64,000 nucleotides of DNA from Diadema setosum. Taxonomy: Eukaryota; Echinodermata; Echinoidea; Diadematoida; Diadematidae. A program made the position numbers and the translations under genes. The notes under the pieces were generated by a model. The model had not been told where the DNA came from. It ran no database searches and worked only from the letters and a program-made list of their open reading frames with translations. The DNA is taken from assembly GCA_033980235.1 (NCBI GenBank), contig CM067062.1:6872900-6936899 (forward strand), read 5' to 3'. This document shows positions 36,898-46,300 of this stretch, piece by piece; position 1 is the first letter of the stretch, and the number at the start of each line of letters is the position of its first letter.

Positions 36898-37312
36898 TTG
36901 TACTATAGCCAAGGGCGAGAAACCTTAAAGTTAAAGCAAGTTTGAAACTAGGTTCTAAAGATTTCCTGGAATTGGTATCTTGTCATGTAATTCTCGGTGC
37001 AATTCATGTCAGGAGTTCATTGAATGCCTGTGGCTCCATGCACATGGAATTGATAAATGAAGAAACATCGTCGGCATATTATGTAGTTTTTTCATCAGTT
37101 GTTCGTATTGCCCCTTGGTCGCCACTGGTTCCAAGATTTGACCCACACACTTCTTCTTATTCTTGCAACAGCTCATTTCTTCTCTTTTCTCGTTCTGAAA
37201 ACGTTCGTATTCTGCGAATGCTGTTTCTAGGGCATCTAAATGCTGGAGAATTGAAGAAACTAGCAAAGGATTTAACCTCCCCATCATATCATGCTTGAAC
37301 AGCAGGCAAATG
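36898..37312 (-). pseudogene. PIF/Harbinger transposase, N-terminal fragment
   Basis: On the minus strand one reads GQYEQLMKKLHNM at about 37115-37075, a frame change, then MEPQAFNELL near 37030, IAPRIT near 36995, QDTN near 36975 and FKLALTLRFLA to about 36915. This is the conserved N-terminal region that precedes the DDE domain in Harbinger transposases (pattern EPxxFxxLLxxIxPxIxxxDTxxRxxLxPxxKLAxTLRFLA). One in-frame stop lies after NELLT. The protein then runs into the 16-bp minisatellite, so the catalytic domain is missing. Confidence 0.7.
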
Positions 37313-37857
37313 AGAAGTAGAAAGCGATGCTGAAGTACCTCTGCAGTTTCATATATTTGTGCATACGCCCGCGGTACGCAACGTCACGCAACTGTAAGCA
37401 ACTCTAAGCGGCCGGTACGTCCGACCTACGTTTATATACGCAACTCTACGCCCGCTACACGCAAAATACGCTACGTTGATGCGCGCTTCCTACGCAACCA
37501 TACGTAACCCTACGCCTGAACTATACGCCGATCCTGCGCGGATAATCACATTTTATTTTTCATGAGTACGCAACTCTTCGCAACTCTACGCAAATCCCGG
37601 TGTGAAACCCCTATAGGAAAAACACGCAATGCTAATGAACAGTGACAACATGAATTGTCAATCATCCTATAAAATACTGTCTTGTTCCATTCGACATACA
37701 TGGGGACATCATGAATGTATGAATATTCATGTGAGCATGTGTGGCACATGTGAACCATACCAATTTGTAAACTTCGTTGATATTTTATAGAATGCATTTT
37801 ATAGAATGCATATAGAACGAGATAACGTCCATCGATCACAACATGATACGTTACACA

Positions 37858-39705
37858 TTATGTCGCATGAAATATGTAGAGTCTATCTGGGGTGCAGAAA
37901 GCTATCTCACCACTCTCAAACTCTTGTAGATAGTACCAGTTTCTTTCCTTTGGTTTTGTTATTTTGAAAGTAGTGACGACATTGCGCACGTGCTCCAAAT
38001 CTCTCGTGTATCGATCGATACTGACGAGACCCTCCCCATGCTTCACCCAGGCTACAATGACCGAATCATCTCGACAAACAGCTGGCCAGGCTGCCATACC
38101 CTCCTTCTTCAAGACATTCTCCATCTTCCCCTTACCATCAAGGCACACGACAGCGCTTGGATTTTTGATCATTAGTTTCCACGACGTGCGAAAGGATATT
38201 ATTTGCTGAGGTGAATAGCTGTCACACATTATTTCCCTGATAGCTTTACCACCCTGTGGGGTAAATACCTGGATCTTCTTGGGCTTCCTATAACCCACGT
38301 AGATATTATCATCTCTATCCACAGTGAATCCACCATACCCTCCTTCGTCATAACTTATCGTCTCGAATGTGACGTCAAGCTTCTTCCACTTTGAAGTGTA
38401 TAGGATTATCTTGTTTTTTCTACCACGTACAACACCTCGACCATCAGACAAGAATCCACTTTCAATGATAGCAACATCTTCCAGCACCGTCTGCTGTAAC
38501 TCGCCATTACGGGAGTACAGATGCATTCCGCCTGAAGACGATCCCACCGCCATCTTACCGTCTGGTGCACGAGTGACACAGTTCATGCTGTCTTTGCGAC
38601 GGAGCTCAACGTCTGCTTTGACACTCGGTGTGTAAACTTTCAGCTCTCCTAGACGAAGTTCATTGACCTTCACGTGTTTTCGAAATGAAATCTTCTGAAC
38701 TCGTTCTGCCACACCTCCCTGTGATTGGCCGTCGGGAATATCTCGTCCAAGAAAGATCTTCAAGTTCTCGCACAGCGTGTCGTGTGCAAACAAGGCGTCT
38801 TTCTCTAGCGGTACCTTCATACCGTTAGTTACCAGCTCTTCCATGGCGTTCATGTAGCTGATTTTTCGCCGATTCTCGTCCTCCATGATTTGTAATTCCG
38901 TCTTGAATTTTACAGACCATCGTTTCACTTGGCATTTCAGCGCTTCTCTTCTGTCTGACAATAGCTGCATGTATTCCTTGTACGTCTTGTCGATGTCATC
39001 ATTGAGCTTTCTCAGCATATTTGTAATTTCATTGCGTTGTGTCTTTATGACTTTGACATGGTTTTCAACGGTTGCTTTCTTTGATTTTACTCTTTCTCTC
39101 AATTCCTTGATATTTTGTATCAATTTCTCCTCATGGATAGCTGCTTCTTCCAGCTTGTGTCCTTTTTGCAAATGCTCCAGCACCCCGCACGTACAGCAAA
39201 TGTACTCCCGACATCCAGTGCAGAAACAGTTACCATCATCATTAGGGTGTTTCTTACAGTTTCGTCGCTTCCTAAGCGGAACTTTTCCTGAAATCACTTC
39301 GCTAATGGCTACTATTGAGTGGGTGGAAAACGGTTTCCAGATACAGTGTGTTTTCTCACAAGATTTACACATATTTTTCTCACAGTCCTGACAATAAAAC
39401 ACAGCTGGCAGCTTTTCGTCCATCTCACAAACAGAGCACGTTGGACTCTTGGTTTTCACTTCGTCCACGAGAGAACTCAGCGGTACGTTCGTTTGTAACT
39501 TACTCACATCTCCACTGGGTAGGGGTGTTTTTTTCCTGCATACAGGGCATGTTATAGTTTGTTGTCTGGGCTGAGTTTGAAAGATACGTTGCAGACAGTC
39601 TTTGCAGAAGGTGTGTGAACAGGCCAGCAATTTAGGTTGGTTGAAAAATGTCAGACAGATAGGACACTCGATATTCTGGCTGCTGATTTGATGAAGCGTT
39701 GCCAT
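37858..39705 (-). CDS. TRIM family protein (RING, two B-boxes, coiled coil, propeller-like C-terminus), 615 aa
   Basis: This is a likely E3 ubiquitin ligase, cytosolic, the one intact host gene seen. Start: the ATG at 39703-39705 beginning MATLHQ. The open frame runs 20 codons further upstream, but those come from a T-rich tract ending in a splice acceptor (ag at 39719-39720), so I exclude them. RING: C14, C17, C29, H31, C34, C37, C53, C56. B-box 1: C90, C93, C105, C108, C113, C116, H120, H129. B-box 2: C150, H153, C162, C165, C170, C173, H178, H183. A coiled coil follows at about 185-300. From about 370 to 615 there are repeated strands like DGKMAVGSSSGGMHLYS and DRDDNIYVGY, which resemble NHL-type propeller blades. 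No stops or lost metal ligands. TRIM genes with this layout are expanded in several marine deuterostomes, where roles in ubiquitylation or innate defence are inferred. A broken paralogue lies at 27680-28390. Confidence 0.9.
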   Translation of the reverse strand: MATLHQISSQNIECPICLTFFNQPKLLACSHTFCKDCLQRIFQTQPRQQTITCPVCRKKTPLPSGDVSKLQTNVPLSSLVDEVKTKSPTCSVCEMDEKLPAVFYCQDCEKNMCKSCEKTHCIWKPFSTHSIVAISEVISGKVPLRKRRNCKKHPNDDGNCFCTGCREYICCTCGVLEHLQKGHKLEEAAIHEEKLIQNIKELRERVKSKKATVENHVKVIKTQRNEITNMLRKLNDDIDKTYKEYMQLLSDRREALKCQVKRWSVKFKTELQIMEDENRRKISYMNAMEELVTNGMKVPLEKDALFAHDTLCENLKIFLGRDIPDGQSQGGVAERVQKISFRKHVKVNELRLGELKVYTPSVKADVELRRKDSMNCVTRAPDGKMAVGSSSGGMHLYSRNGELQQTVLEDVAIIESGFLSDGRGVVRGRKNKIILYTSKWKKLDVTFETISYDEGGYGGFTVDRDDNIYVGYRKPKKIQVFTPQGGKAIREIMCDSYSPQQIISFRTSWKLMIKNPSAVVCLDGKGKMENVLKKEGMAAWPAVCRDDSVIVAWVKHGEGLVSIDRYTRDLEHVRNVVTTFKITKPKERNWYYLQEFESGEIAFCTPDRLYIFHAT

Positions 39706-39718
39706 GGTTTCTGTCAAT

Positions 39719-39893
39719 CTGATAGTAATAAAAACAAAACAAAACAAAACAAAACAGGTAAACACATCAACAGGTACCAGCCGAACGTAACATTAGCATC
39801 AAAAGAAAAGGGAATGTAAATGGAAAGCATGCCGTAACAATGTTTGTATCCGCAAAATTGAACAAAGTAATGAATCACAAGTTTATCGTATAC
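39719..39893 (-). other. Probable 5' intron of the TRIM gene
   Basis: Minus strand: donor CAAG|GTATAC at 39894/39893 and acceptor TTTTATTACTATCAG ending at 39719, preceded by five TTTTG units as pyrimidine tract. The 175-nt intron separates a non-coding exon 1 (above 39893) from the coding exon. Related segments at 49452-49640 and 51165-51370 have a GT at the corresponding place, which supports the donor. Confidence 0.45.
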
Positions 39894-39975
39894 CTTGACC
39901 AACACCAAGAATAATTTAACTGTATCCGCGTTCAATATTGCTGATTTATGCCGCCTTATTTTAGTGGAGGAGACC

Positions 39976-40126
39976 AAGGCCCTGTTGCATAAAAGTTGAG
40001 ATTAAACATAAGTCAGAAAATCAAAAGTAAGTTACTGAATACTCAATTCTGATTGGTTGATACATGACTTATGTTTGATTTTCTGACTTATGATTGACTG
40101 CATCTTTTTTTTGCACCACGTCCGTG
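39976..40126. mobile_element. Small inverted-repeat element (MITE-like)
   Basis: ATAAGTCAGAAAATCA at about 40008 and its complement TGATTTTCTGACTTAT at about 40076 form the core of a hairpin. The outer parts GTTGCATAAAA (about 39985) and TTTTTTGCACCAC (about 40115) also pair weakly. About 150 bp, no coding region, lying close upstream of the TRIM gene. Confidence 0.55.
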
Positions 40127-42080
40127 AACATGCAGTCCGGGGAGCCTGTAATAGGATGGTGCGACGTAAAAATGAATGCTATATATAGTAATACTTTATA
40201 AGACCTTAAATGGGAATGAGTGAAACAACACAGAGAAACACTACGATGCACTCACAAAAATATAATGGGTTGATTCGAGCAGCTAATGAAGGGCTATCAT
40301 GACTATTTGTATCTATATATAGTAGCGAGATTTTCCGTCAGCGATATCGTAAACAGTTGTTATGGAATAAAGAGAATACCAACGAGAATCTGAGCGAAAT
40401 AAAGAAATTATTGTCTTGAAACGTATGTTCGTTTGGCCGTTTGTATTCATGTAACAAGGTGTCCTTCAAGACGTACAGAAATTCACACAATTGAGTGATA
40501 GTCACAATAATATTTTGCTGCAAGAAGGCGACATTGTGAAGGGCTTTGTATAAGAGTTTTAGTTCTGTTAGTGTTCGATGTGTTTTAGTCACTTTATATT
40601 TATACTTCTGTCTACCCAAACATGGTTACACGTTTACATTTTCGTACTTTCTTTATAGTATTGACTTTGAGGGGAAAGCATATTACAAGCTCTGCTTTTT
40701 AGCTTCCTCTCAATTTTTAACATTATGCGGTAAAGAGCATGTTCACGTGTATTTATTTCTTCCTCAATCGTCAATTCATTGTGTTTATATTATTTCGATG
40801 TATTGAGAATATGTATCTTTATATTTTTCTCGTGCTATGTTTTGTACATTGACACTCTTTGTTGAAAATGAAATGAATTAAATGAAAAATTAAATGAAAA
40901 AAATGTTGTTTTTTAATTTGCATGAAGATAATTGGTGTCTTTTGTATTATTGAGTGAGGGAACTGTATTAGCGGTTAAGACTCTCATCTTTAAAATTCAT
41001 AAGGAAAGTATCGAGTTCGAAGAACTGTCAGTTGCTTTTGTCACTGGACAAGATGTATTTACCTATGCTGTTCCTCTTGACCCAGAAATGGGTTTAATTG
41101 TGATGGAAGTTTCCTCGTGAAGAAGAGTGATTAGACCGAATTAAGAGGCTGCACTTGGTAAATAAGATCATATATCATTATCATTATTTTAATTAATATA
41201 GTGACCCGCAAAAATTATACTCAGTGCATTATACGTCAAGAGAAGGCACACAGAATATAATTCTTCCCGGGATTAAATTATGTAACTGAAATTTCCTGCT
41301 AAACACAACCGGTAGCAGTATTTCTAGAAAATGGTAATAGCCTTCGATGTTGAAAAAATTCTATCAGAAATGGTGCAAACACTGAATAAAGTAAATGAGT
41401 ATAAAAGAAGGATCCTTCAGTCCTTGTGTGGCTGAAGGCAGTCAGGTGTGATCCACAGTCACTGTGTACTATCTCCTTACAAGGTTTACGTACATGCCAT
41501 AAATTCGGCGTCTAGACAAAATGTTCCTGTAAGAGCACGACAAGCAATCTTTGAGTATTTTTTTTCTTTATCCGCAGATACTATGAACGAGTTCCAAATA
41601 TTCTGTATGCATGAAGACATACTCGCTTATGTTTCAGTTGTCAAGGTTATGAAAAAGTGATTGGGCAGGCCACTGTTAATGCAGTGAGAAGGGAAGTCCT
41701 ATAACGAGGGGTGACTTGTTTCAAGTTTTACTCATTTTTCCCAACCCCGTAACCGCCTATCTCTTTTCACCAATATTTGATAAAGTCTTTGGACGCTGCT
41801 TTTTTTTTTTTAATCAAAGGAGACGATGGTTAAAATCTTTCATAATTCAAACAGCGTTGTTATTACAGACTATGTCATGCAGTATTTATGTTTACCATAT
41901 ACGATTTACTATATGATATTAAAAATTTTAACATGGGTCCAGGGGTCAAACAAGAAAAAACCCCAGCAAAATAATAACAGAAATGTTGACAAAACAAACA
42001 AGGGCAAATCAATGCTAAGCATATCTAGTTATCCTGCATTTGTAAAACTAGGTGGCAGGCACAAAATGACATGCGTGTGT
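40127..42080. other. Gene-less stretch; its end is duplicated at 50855-51165
   Basis: No gene recognised. From about 41700 to 42080 the sequence is a diverged copy of 50855-51165: both share a CCGTAACC/CCTCTAACC..CTATCTTTT start, AAATTTTAACATxGG, and CCAGCAAAA. The retrotransposon inserted at the end of this segment. Confidence 0.55.
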
Positions 42081-42534
42081 TGTCACAAATGTACACACAA
42101 GTAAATATGTACATGTATCAAGGCTGTATGCATGGTTGTTTTAATGTGTATGTACACAGGTGGACCAGATTAATGGAGAACATTCTATATGATATAGATA
42201 TAGTACATACAGGCTGACCAGATCAGTGGAGAATTTTCTACGTGGTATACAATGTAGCTACAGTACATGTATGCATGTGACAGGAAATACATTATAGCTC
42301 ACTCAATCTAGAATGATTTAACCCATTCCAGAAAATTCTAGGAAGTGCTGGCTGAGTGAGGCACTGCCCTTGTAACCCAATGTGATTGGTAGTTAATTTT
42401 GGCAATGATGTTATGCACATATTAGGCAGTGAGTCATCCAGGATTCCTGGAATTTGGACTTGCTAGTATGTTCAGGTATGTGGCCCCAGGTTGGAGAAAA
42501 TTACAGAATGTACTAGAAAGGGGTGAATGGATAG

Positions 42535-42541
42535 TATATAA
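42535..42541 (+). promoter_or_regulatory. TATA box of the LTR promoter
   Basis: TATATAA in the context GGATAGTATATAAGCAGG. It is the only good TATA in the LTR and sits about 620 bp upstream of the poly(A) signal. The same box is at 48762-48768 in the 3' LTR. Confidence 0.6.
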
Positions 42542-43153
42542 GCAGGAGAAATTCTGAGGTAGGCAGAGTACCCAACACCACTGCTCTGAGAGTTACGTCA
42601 CTTCTGGCTCTGAAGCGACTTGTTATAGTCAGTCTTGTGTTACCTGCTGACCTGCTATACAAACTGTGTTTGTGGAGATAAGGCCTGGGAGACATTTTGC
42701 CTGCAGAGAATTAATTTGCCTACGTTGGAGGACTCCATATTTTAATGTCAACGGACATTGTTACGGCAAAGCTGTGACGGGCTGGATTCCTCGCTGGACA
42801 TTATAAAGTGAATCATCATTCAACGCATCAACTGGACGTGGTTGTCATAACGTCTGGATTTTACACGTTTCGCTGTGAACATTATACCGTGGACATCTAT
42901 CGTGGATTTTACCCCGGATTTATACTGTGGATTAATGCAACCTGTGCCTTTGGTGTGACGTCGGAGGAATCATTCATCGGTGCGTCAAGGATCATTCATC
43001 GGTGCATCGAACATCGTATCTGAACATTTTCAAAGGACTACTTGATAACATAATATGTAAGTGATTCTATTACCGATTTGTAATTGTTTCTATTGATCAT
43101 TATTGTACTGATGTGAAAACCGATTACGAGTCTGTACCCACAATATCGCTGTT

Positions 43154-43159
43154 AATAAA
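43154..43159 (+). terminator. Poly(A) signal of the LTR
   Basis: AATAAA in GTTAATAAACCGCC, about 65 bp before the LTR end. The 3' LTR copy at 49381-49386 would be the one used for the genomic transcript. Confidence 0.6.
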
Positions 43160-43228
43160 CCGCCTGAACATTAGTTGATTGTTTCTTTTGTGCGATCATT
43201 CTCAGAGTGATTTTGGTCGTAACAAAAT

Positions 43229-43246
43229 TGGGGGCTTGTCCGGGAA
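43229..43246 (+). other. Primer binding site, tRNA-Pro type
   Basis: TGGGGGCTTGTCCGGGAA lies 4 bp after the LTR. The 3' end of tRNA-Pro would pair with TGGGGGCTCGTCCGGGAT, so 16 of 18 positions match. Initiation of minus-strand DNA from tRNA-Pro is inferred from this. Confidence 0.75.
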
Positions 43247-43362
43247 GTGAATTTAAAGCCAAAACTTAGAATTTGGAACGTTCCGGAATCCAGAATATTG
43301 GTACAGACAAAATACCAGTGAGTTGATTGTTCAATTGTACATTGTGTATAATACATGTGACA

Positions 43363-46300
43363 ATGTCAATCAGTACAATGGATGTTCAGGCATTTGTTCA
43401 GAGGACAGATTTGTCCCTCAAAGATTTGCAAAGGTTGCGCAAATGTGATTTGACTGCAATTGCACAGCATTTAAATGTTGATGTTCCACAAGGTGTAAGA
43501 AAGGCAGAGATTCTTGACTTAGTAGCTGGTCACATGGAGCTCAAAGAAGAAATTGACACTTCAGATCAAGCTCAAATGTCAGATCAAACACGGCTTGAGC
43601 TTGCTAAATTGGAAATCAAGGAGAGAGAAAGAGCAAGGGAATTAGAACTGGAAATGAAGAAACTTGAAATTGAAGAGAAGAAAATGGAGCAACAATTGAA
43701 ATTGCGTGAGATGGAATTGGCTCATGCACAGACTGTTGGAAATCGTGAAAGGGCTCCCCCTGAATTCGATTTGGCCAAAAATATTCGATTGGTTCCAAAG
43801 TTTGAACAAAATAGAGTTGATGCATATTTTGTGTCATTTGAGAAGGTGGCTAACAGTTTGAACTGGCCACAGGAATTTTGGCCCTTGCTCCTTCAAAGTG
43901 TGTTTGTCGGCAAAGCTGCCGATGTGTACTCGTCTCTCTCTGAAGAGCAATCACGTGATTATGCTACAGTCAAGAAGGCAGTGTTGAATGCTTATGAGTT
44001 GGTGCCAGAGGCATACAGACACAAGTTCAGAAATTCGTACCGCAAACCAGGCCAGACACATGTTGAGTTTGCTCGTGAAAAAGAAATGATGTTTGATAGG
44101 TGGTACAGGTCCCTGAAAGTGGATCAGGATTTTGATAACCTACGTGAGGTTGTTCTCTTAGAAGAATTCAAAAAGAGTGTTGCTTTCAGTGTGAGGTCGC
44201 ATTTGGATGATCACAAAGTGACAAGTTTGCATAGAGCAGCCTTGATGGCTGATGAGTATGAGCTGACCCACAGAAATGACAACAGACCACCTTTCAGGAA
44301 TTTCTCTGGAAACAAAAGAGACAAAAATCAGTCGAGCAATCCAAAGAATGCTGGTTCTGAAAAAGGCACGAGTTCTGAAACTTCATCGGCACCAAAGCCT
44401 CAATCTGACAAAGGGTCCAATACAAGTGCAAATGTCATCAAATGTTTTCACTGTAACAAGACAGGGCACGTAAAGTCACAGTGTTGGAAGTTGCAAAACA
44501 AAACAAAGAAGGACATGGGATTTATCATGTCAAAAAGTGTCCTACCCGAAAATAGTGTCCCTTTCAGTGAAACACAGGCCATTGAAAGTCGATCTCCCAA
44601 ATTCAAAGATAGGCTGAAGCAGGTGGATGAGAGCTATCGTAGCTTTTTGTTTGATGGTGAGGTGACCCCATGTACTTCTGGTGAGGCAGGTAAACCAGTA
44701 GTTATCCTGCGGGATACGGGGGCCTCTCAGTCGCTGATGGTGGATGGTGGTATGACTTTTCCACCAGATAGTGCAGTGAATGCAAAAGTCTTGATTCAGA
44801 CTGTTGATGGCAGTTATATGTCAGTACCACTGTGTAGAGTGGATTTGAAGTGTGACCTAGTTTCTGGTCCTGTCACTGTTGGAGTTGTTCCTGAGTTGCC
44901 CATGGTAGGCATTGACTTCCTGTTGGGGAATGACTTGGCTGGGGACAAGGTGGTTGCGTCTCCAGTTGTTTCGGATAAACCAGTGGTGGTTGCTGAAACT
45001 GAGCAGTTGCAGGAGGAGTTTCCTGGGATTTTCCCAGATTGTGTTGTAACTAGGTCTCAGGCTCGTAGAGCTGTTCAAGATGATGCAGATTCTGTTGATG
45101 TGGAGGAGAATTCCGGTGTTTGGTTGGCAGAAACCTTTTTCAAGGATTTGAATGATGGGGTTGCTGTATTAGGCTCCAAGGCTAACAGTGATGGGCTGTT
45201 TAGCAAGTCTTCCTTGGTTGAAGCAAAGCAGGCAGACTCTGAGTTGAAAGGCTTGTCTCAGACGGCGTGTTCTGAGGCTGAGGCTGAGGCTGAAAAGGTC
45301 CCTGAGTGCTATTATGTCAAAGATGGCATTTTGATGAGGAAGTGGAGACCTCCCCATAGGCCAGCTGATGAGGATTGGACGGTGGTCCGTCAAGTTGTTG
45401 TCCCTCCCTGTTACCGCGGTGAGATCTTGAGGATTGCTCACGAGTTACCTGTTGGCGGCCATTTAGGCGTCAGAAATACAAAGGATCGGATCATGAGGTA
45501 TTTCTATTGGCCAGGGTTGAATGTGGATGTGGCTGAGTTTTGCAAGACTTGTCACACATGTCAGGTGGCTGGTAAACCACAGCATTCAGTGAAGCCGGCG
45601 CCATTGATTCCGATACCTGCGTTTGAAGAACCATTCAGTCGGGTTCTAGTTGACTGTGTTGGACCTTTGCCTAGGACTAGGTCGGGTCATAAGTACCTCT
45701 TGACAATCATGGATATGTCTACACGGTTTCCAGAGGCTATCCCATTGCGAAATATCACTGCTAAGACTGTGGTAGATGCTCTAGTGCAGTTTTTCCCTAG
45801 GTATGGGTTGCCCAAGGAAGTGCAGTCTGACCAAGGGTCAAATTTCATGTCAGGCATATTTCAAGAGGTGATGTATCGTTTGGGTGTGAAGCAGCTGAAG
45901 TCGTCAGCTTATCATCCCCAATCCCAAGGTGCGTTGGAGCGCTACCACCAGACCCTAAAGACAATGATTAGGGCATTTTGTGAGGAGTATCCCGAGGATT
46001 GGGATAAGGGCATCCCTTTCCTCCTGTTTGCAACGAGGGACTCCCCAAATGAGTCGACGGGTTTCAGCCCATTTGAGTTGGTGTACGGTCATGAAGTTAG
46101 GGGCCCACTGAAGCTCATCAAAGAAAAATTCATGACTGAGGATGATGAGGTCCACCTACTTGACTATGTGTCAAAGTTTCGTGAAAGGCTTTCGAAGGCT
46201 TGTGAGGTAGCTAGGGAACACTTGAAAGTGTCACAAGACTCTATGAAGAGAAAGGCAGACAAAAATGCCAAAGCCCGAACCTTCAAACCAGGTGACAAAG

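Larger units (their letters stand above)
33885..37612. mobile_element. Decayed PIF/Harbinger element with arms of TGCGTA/TACGCA words
   Basis: The left end has TTTGCGTAGAGTTGCGTAGA from about 33899. The right end has its near complement, CAACTCTACGCAAATCCCGG to 37600, followed by TGTGAAACCCC. The arms (about 33899-34310 and 37360-37600) are packed with TGCGTA and TACGCA in both orientations. Inside are a transposase N-terminal fragment on the minus strand and a MADF/SANT-like fragment on the plus strand, the gene pair typical of PIF/Harbinger. The catalytic DDE part is gone; a 16-bp minisatellite and an AACGTTTT element occupy the middle. Confidence 0.65.
42081..43224 (+). repeat. 5' LTR
   Basis: It begins TGTCACAAATGTACACAC and ends GGTCGTAACA, so it has the TG...CA ends of LTRs. 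Length 1144 bp. A TATA box lies at 42535-42541 and a poly(A) signal at 43154-43159, implying a long transcribed leader of about 600 nt within the LTR. Confidence 0.95.

Noticed and set aside
36942..37298. 118-aa plus-strand frame
   Set aside because: It is the antisense shadow of the Harbinger transposase fragment.
37964..39557. Several plus-strand frames opposite the TRIM gene
   Set aside because: Antisense shadows of the TRIM coding sequence, which has complete zinc-ligand sets on the minus strand.
39706..39765. Upstream ATG adding 20 residues to the TRIM protein
   Set aside because: The extra residues come from TTTTG repeats ending in a splice acceptor, so they look like intron.
42808..43023. 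71-aa frame in the LTR, also at 49035-49250
   Set aside because: It is repeated only because the LTRs are nearly identical; the sequence lies in the leader and shows no domain.
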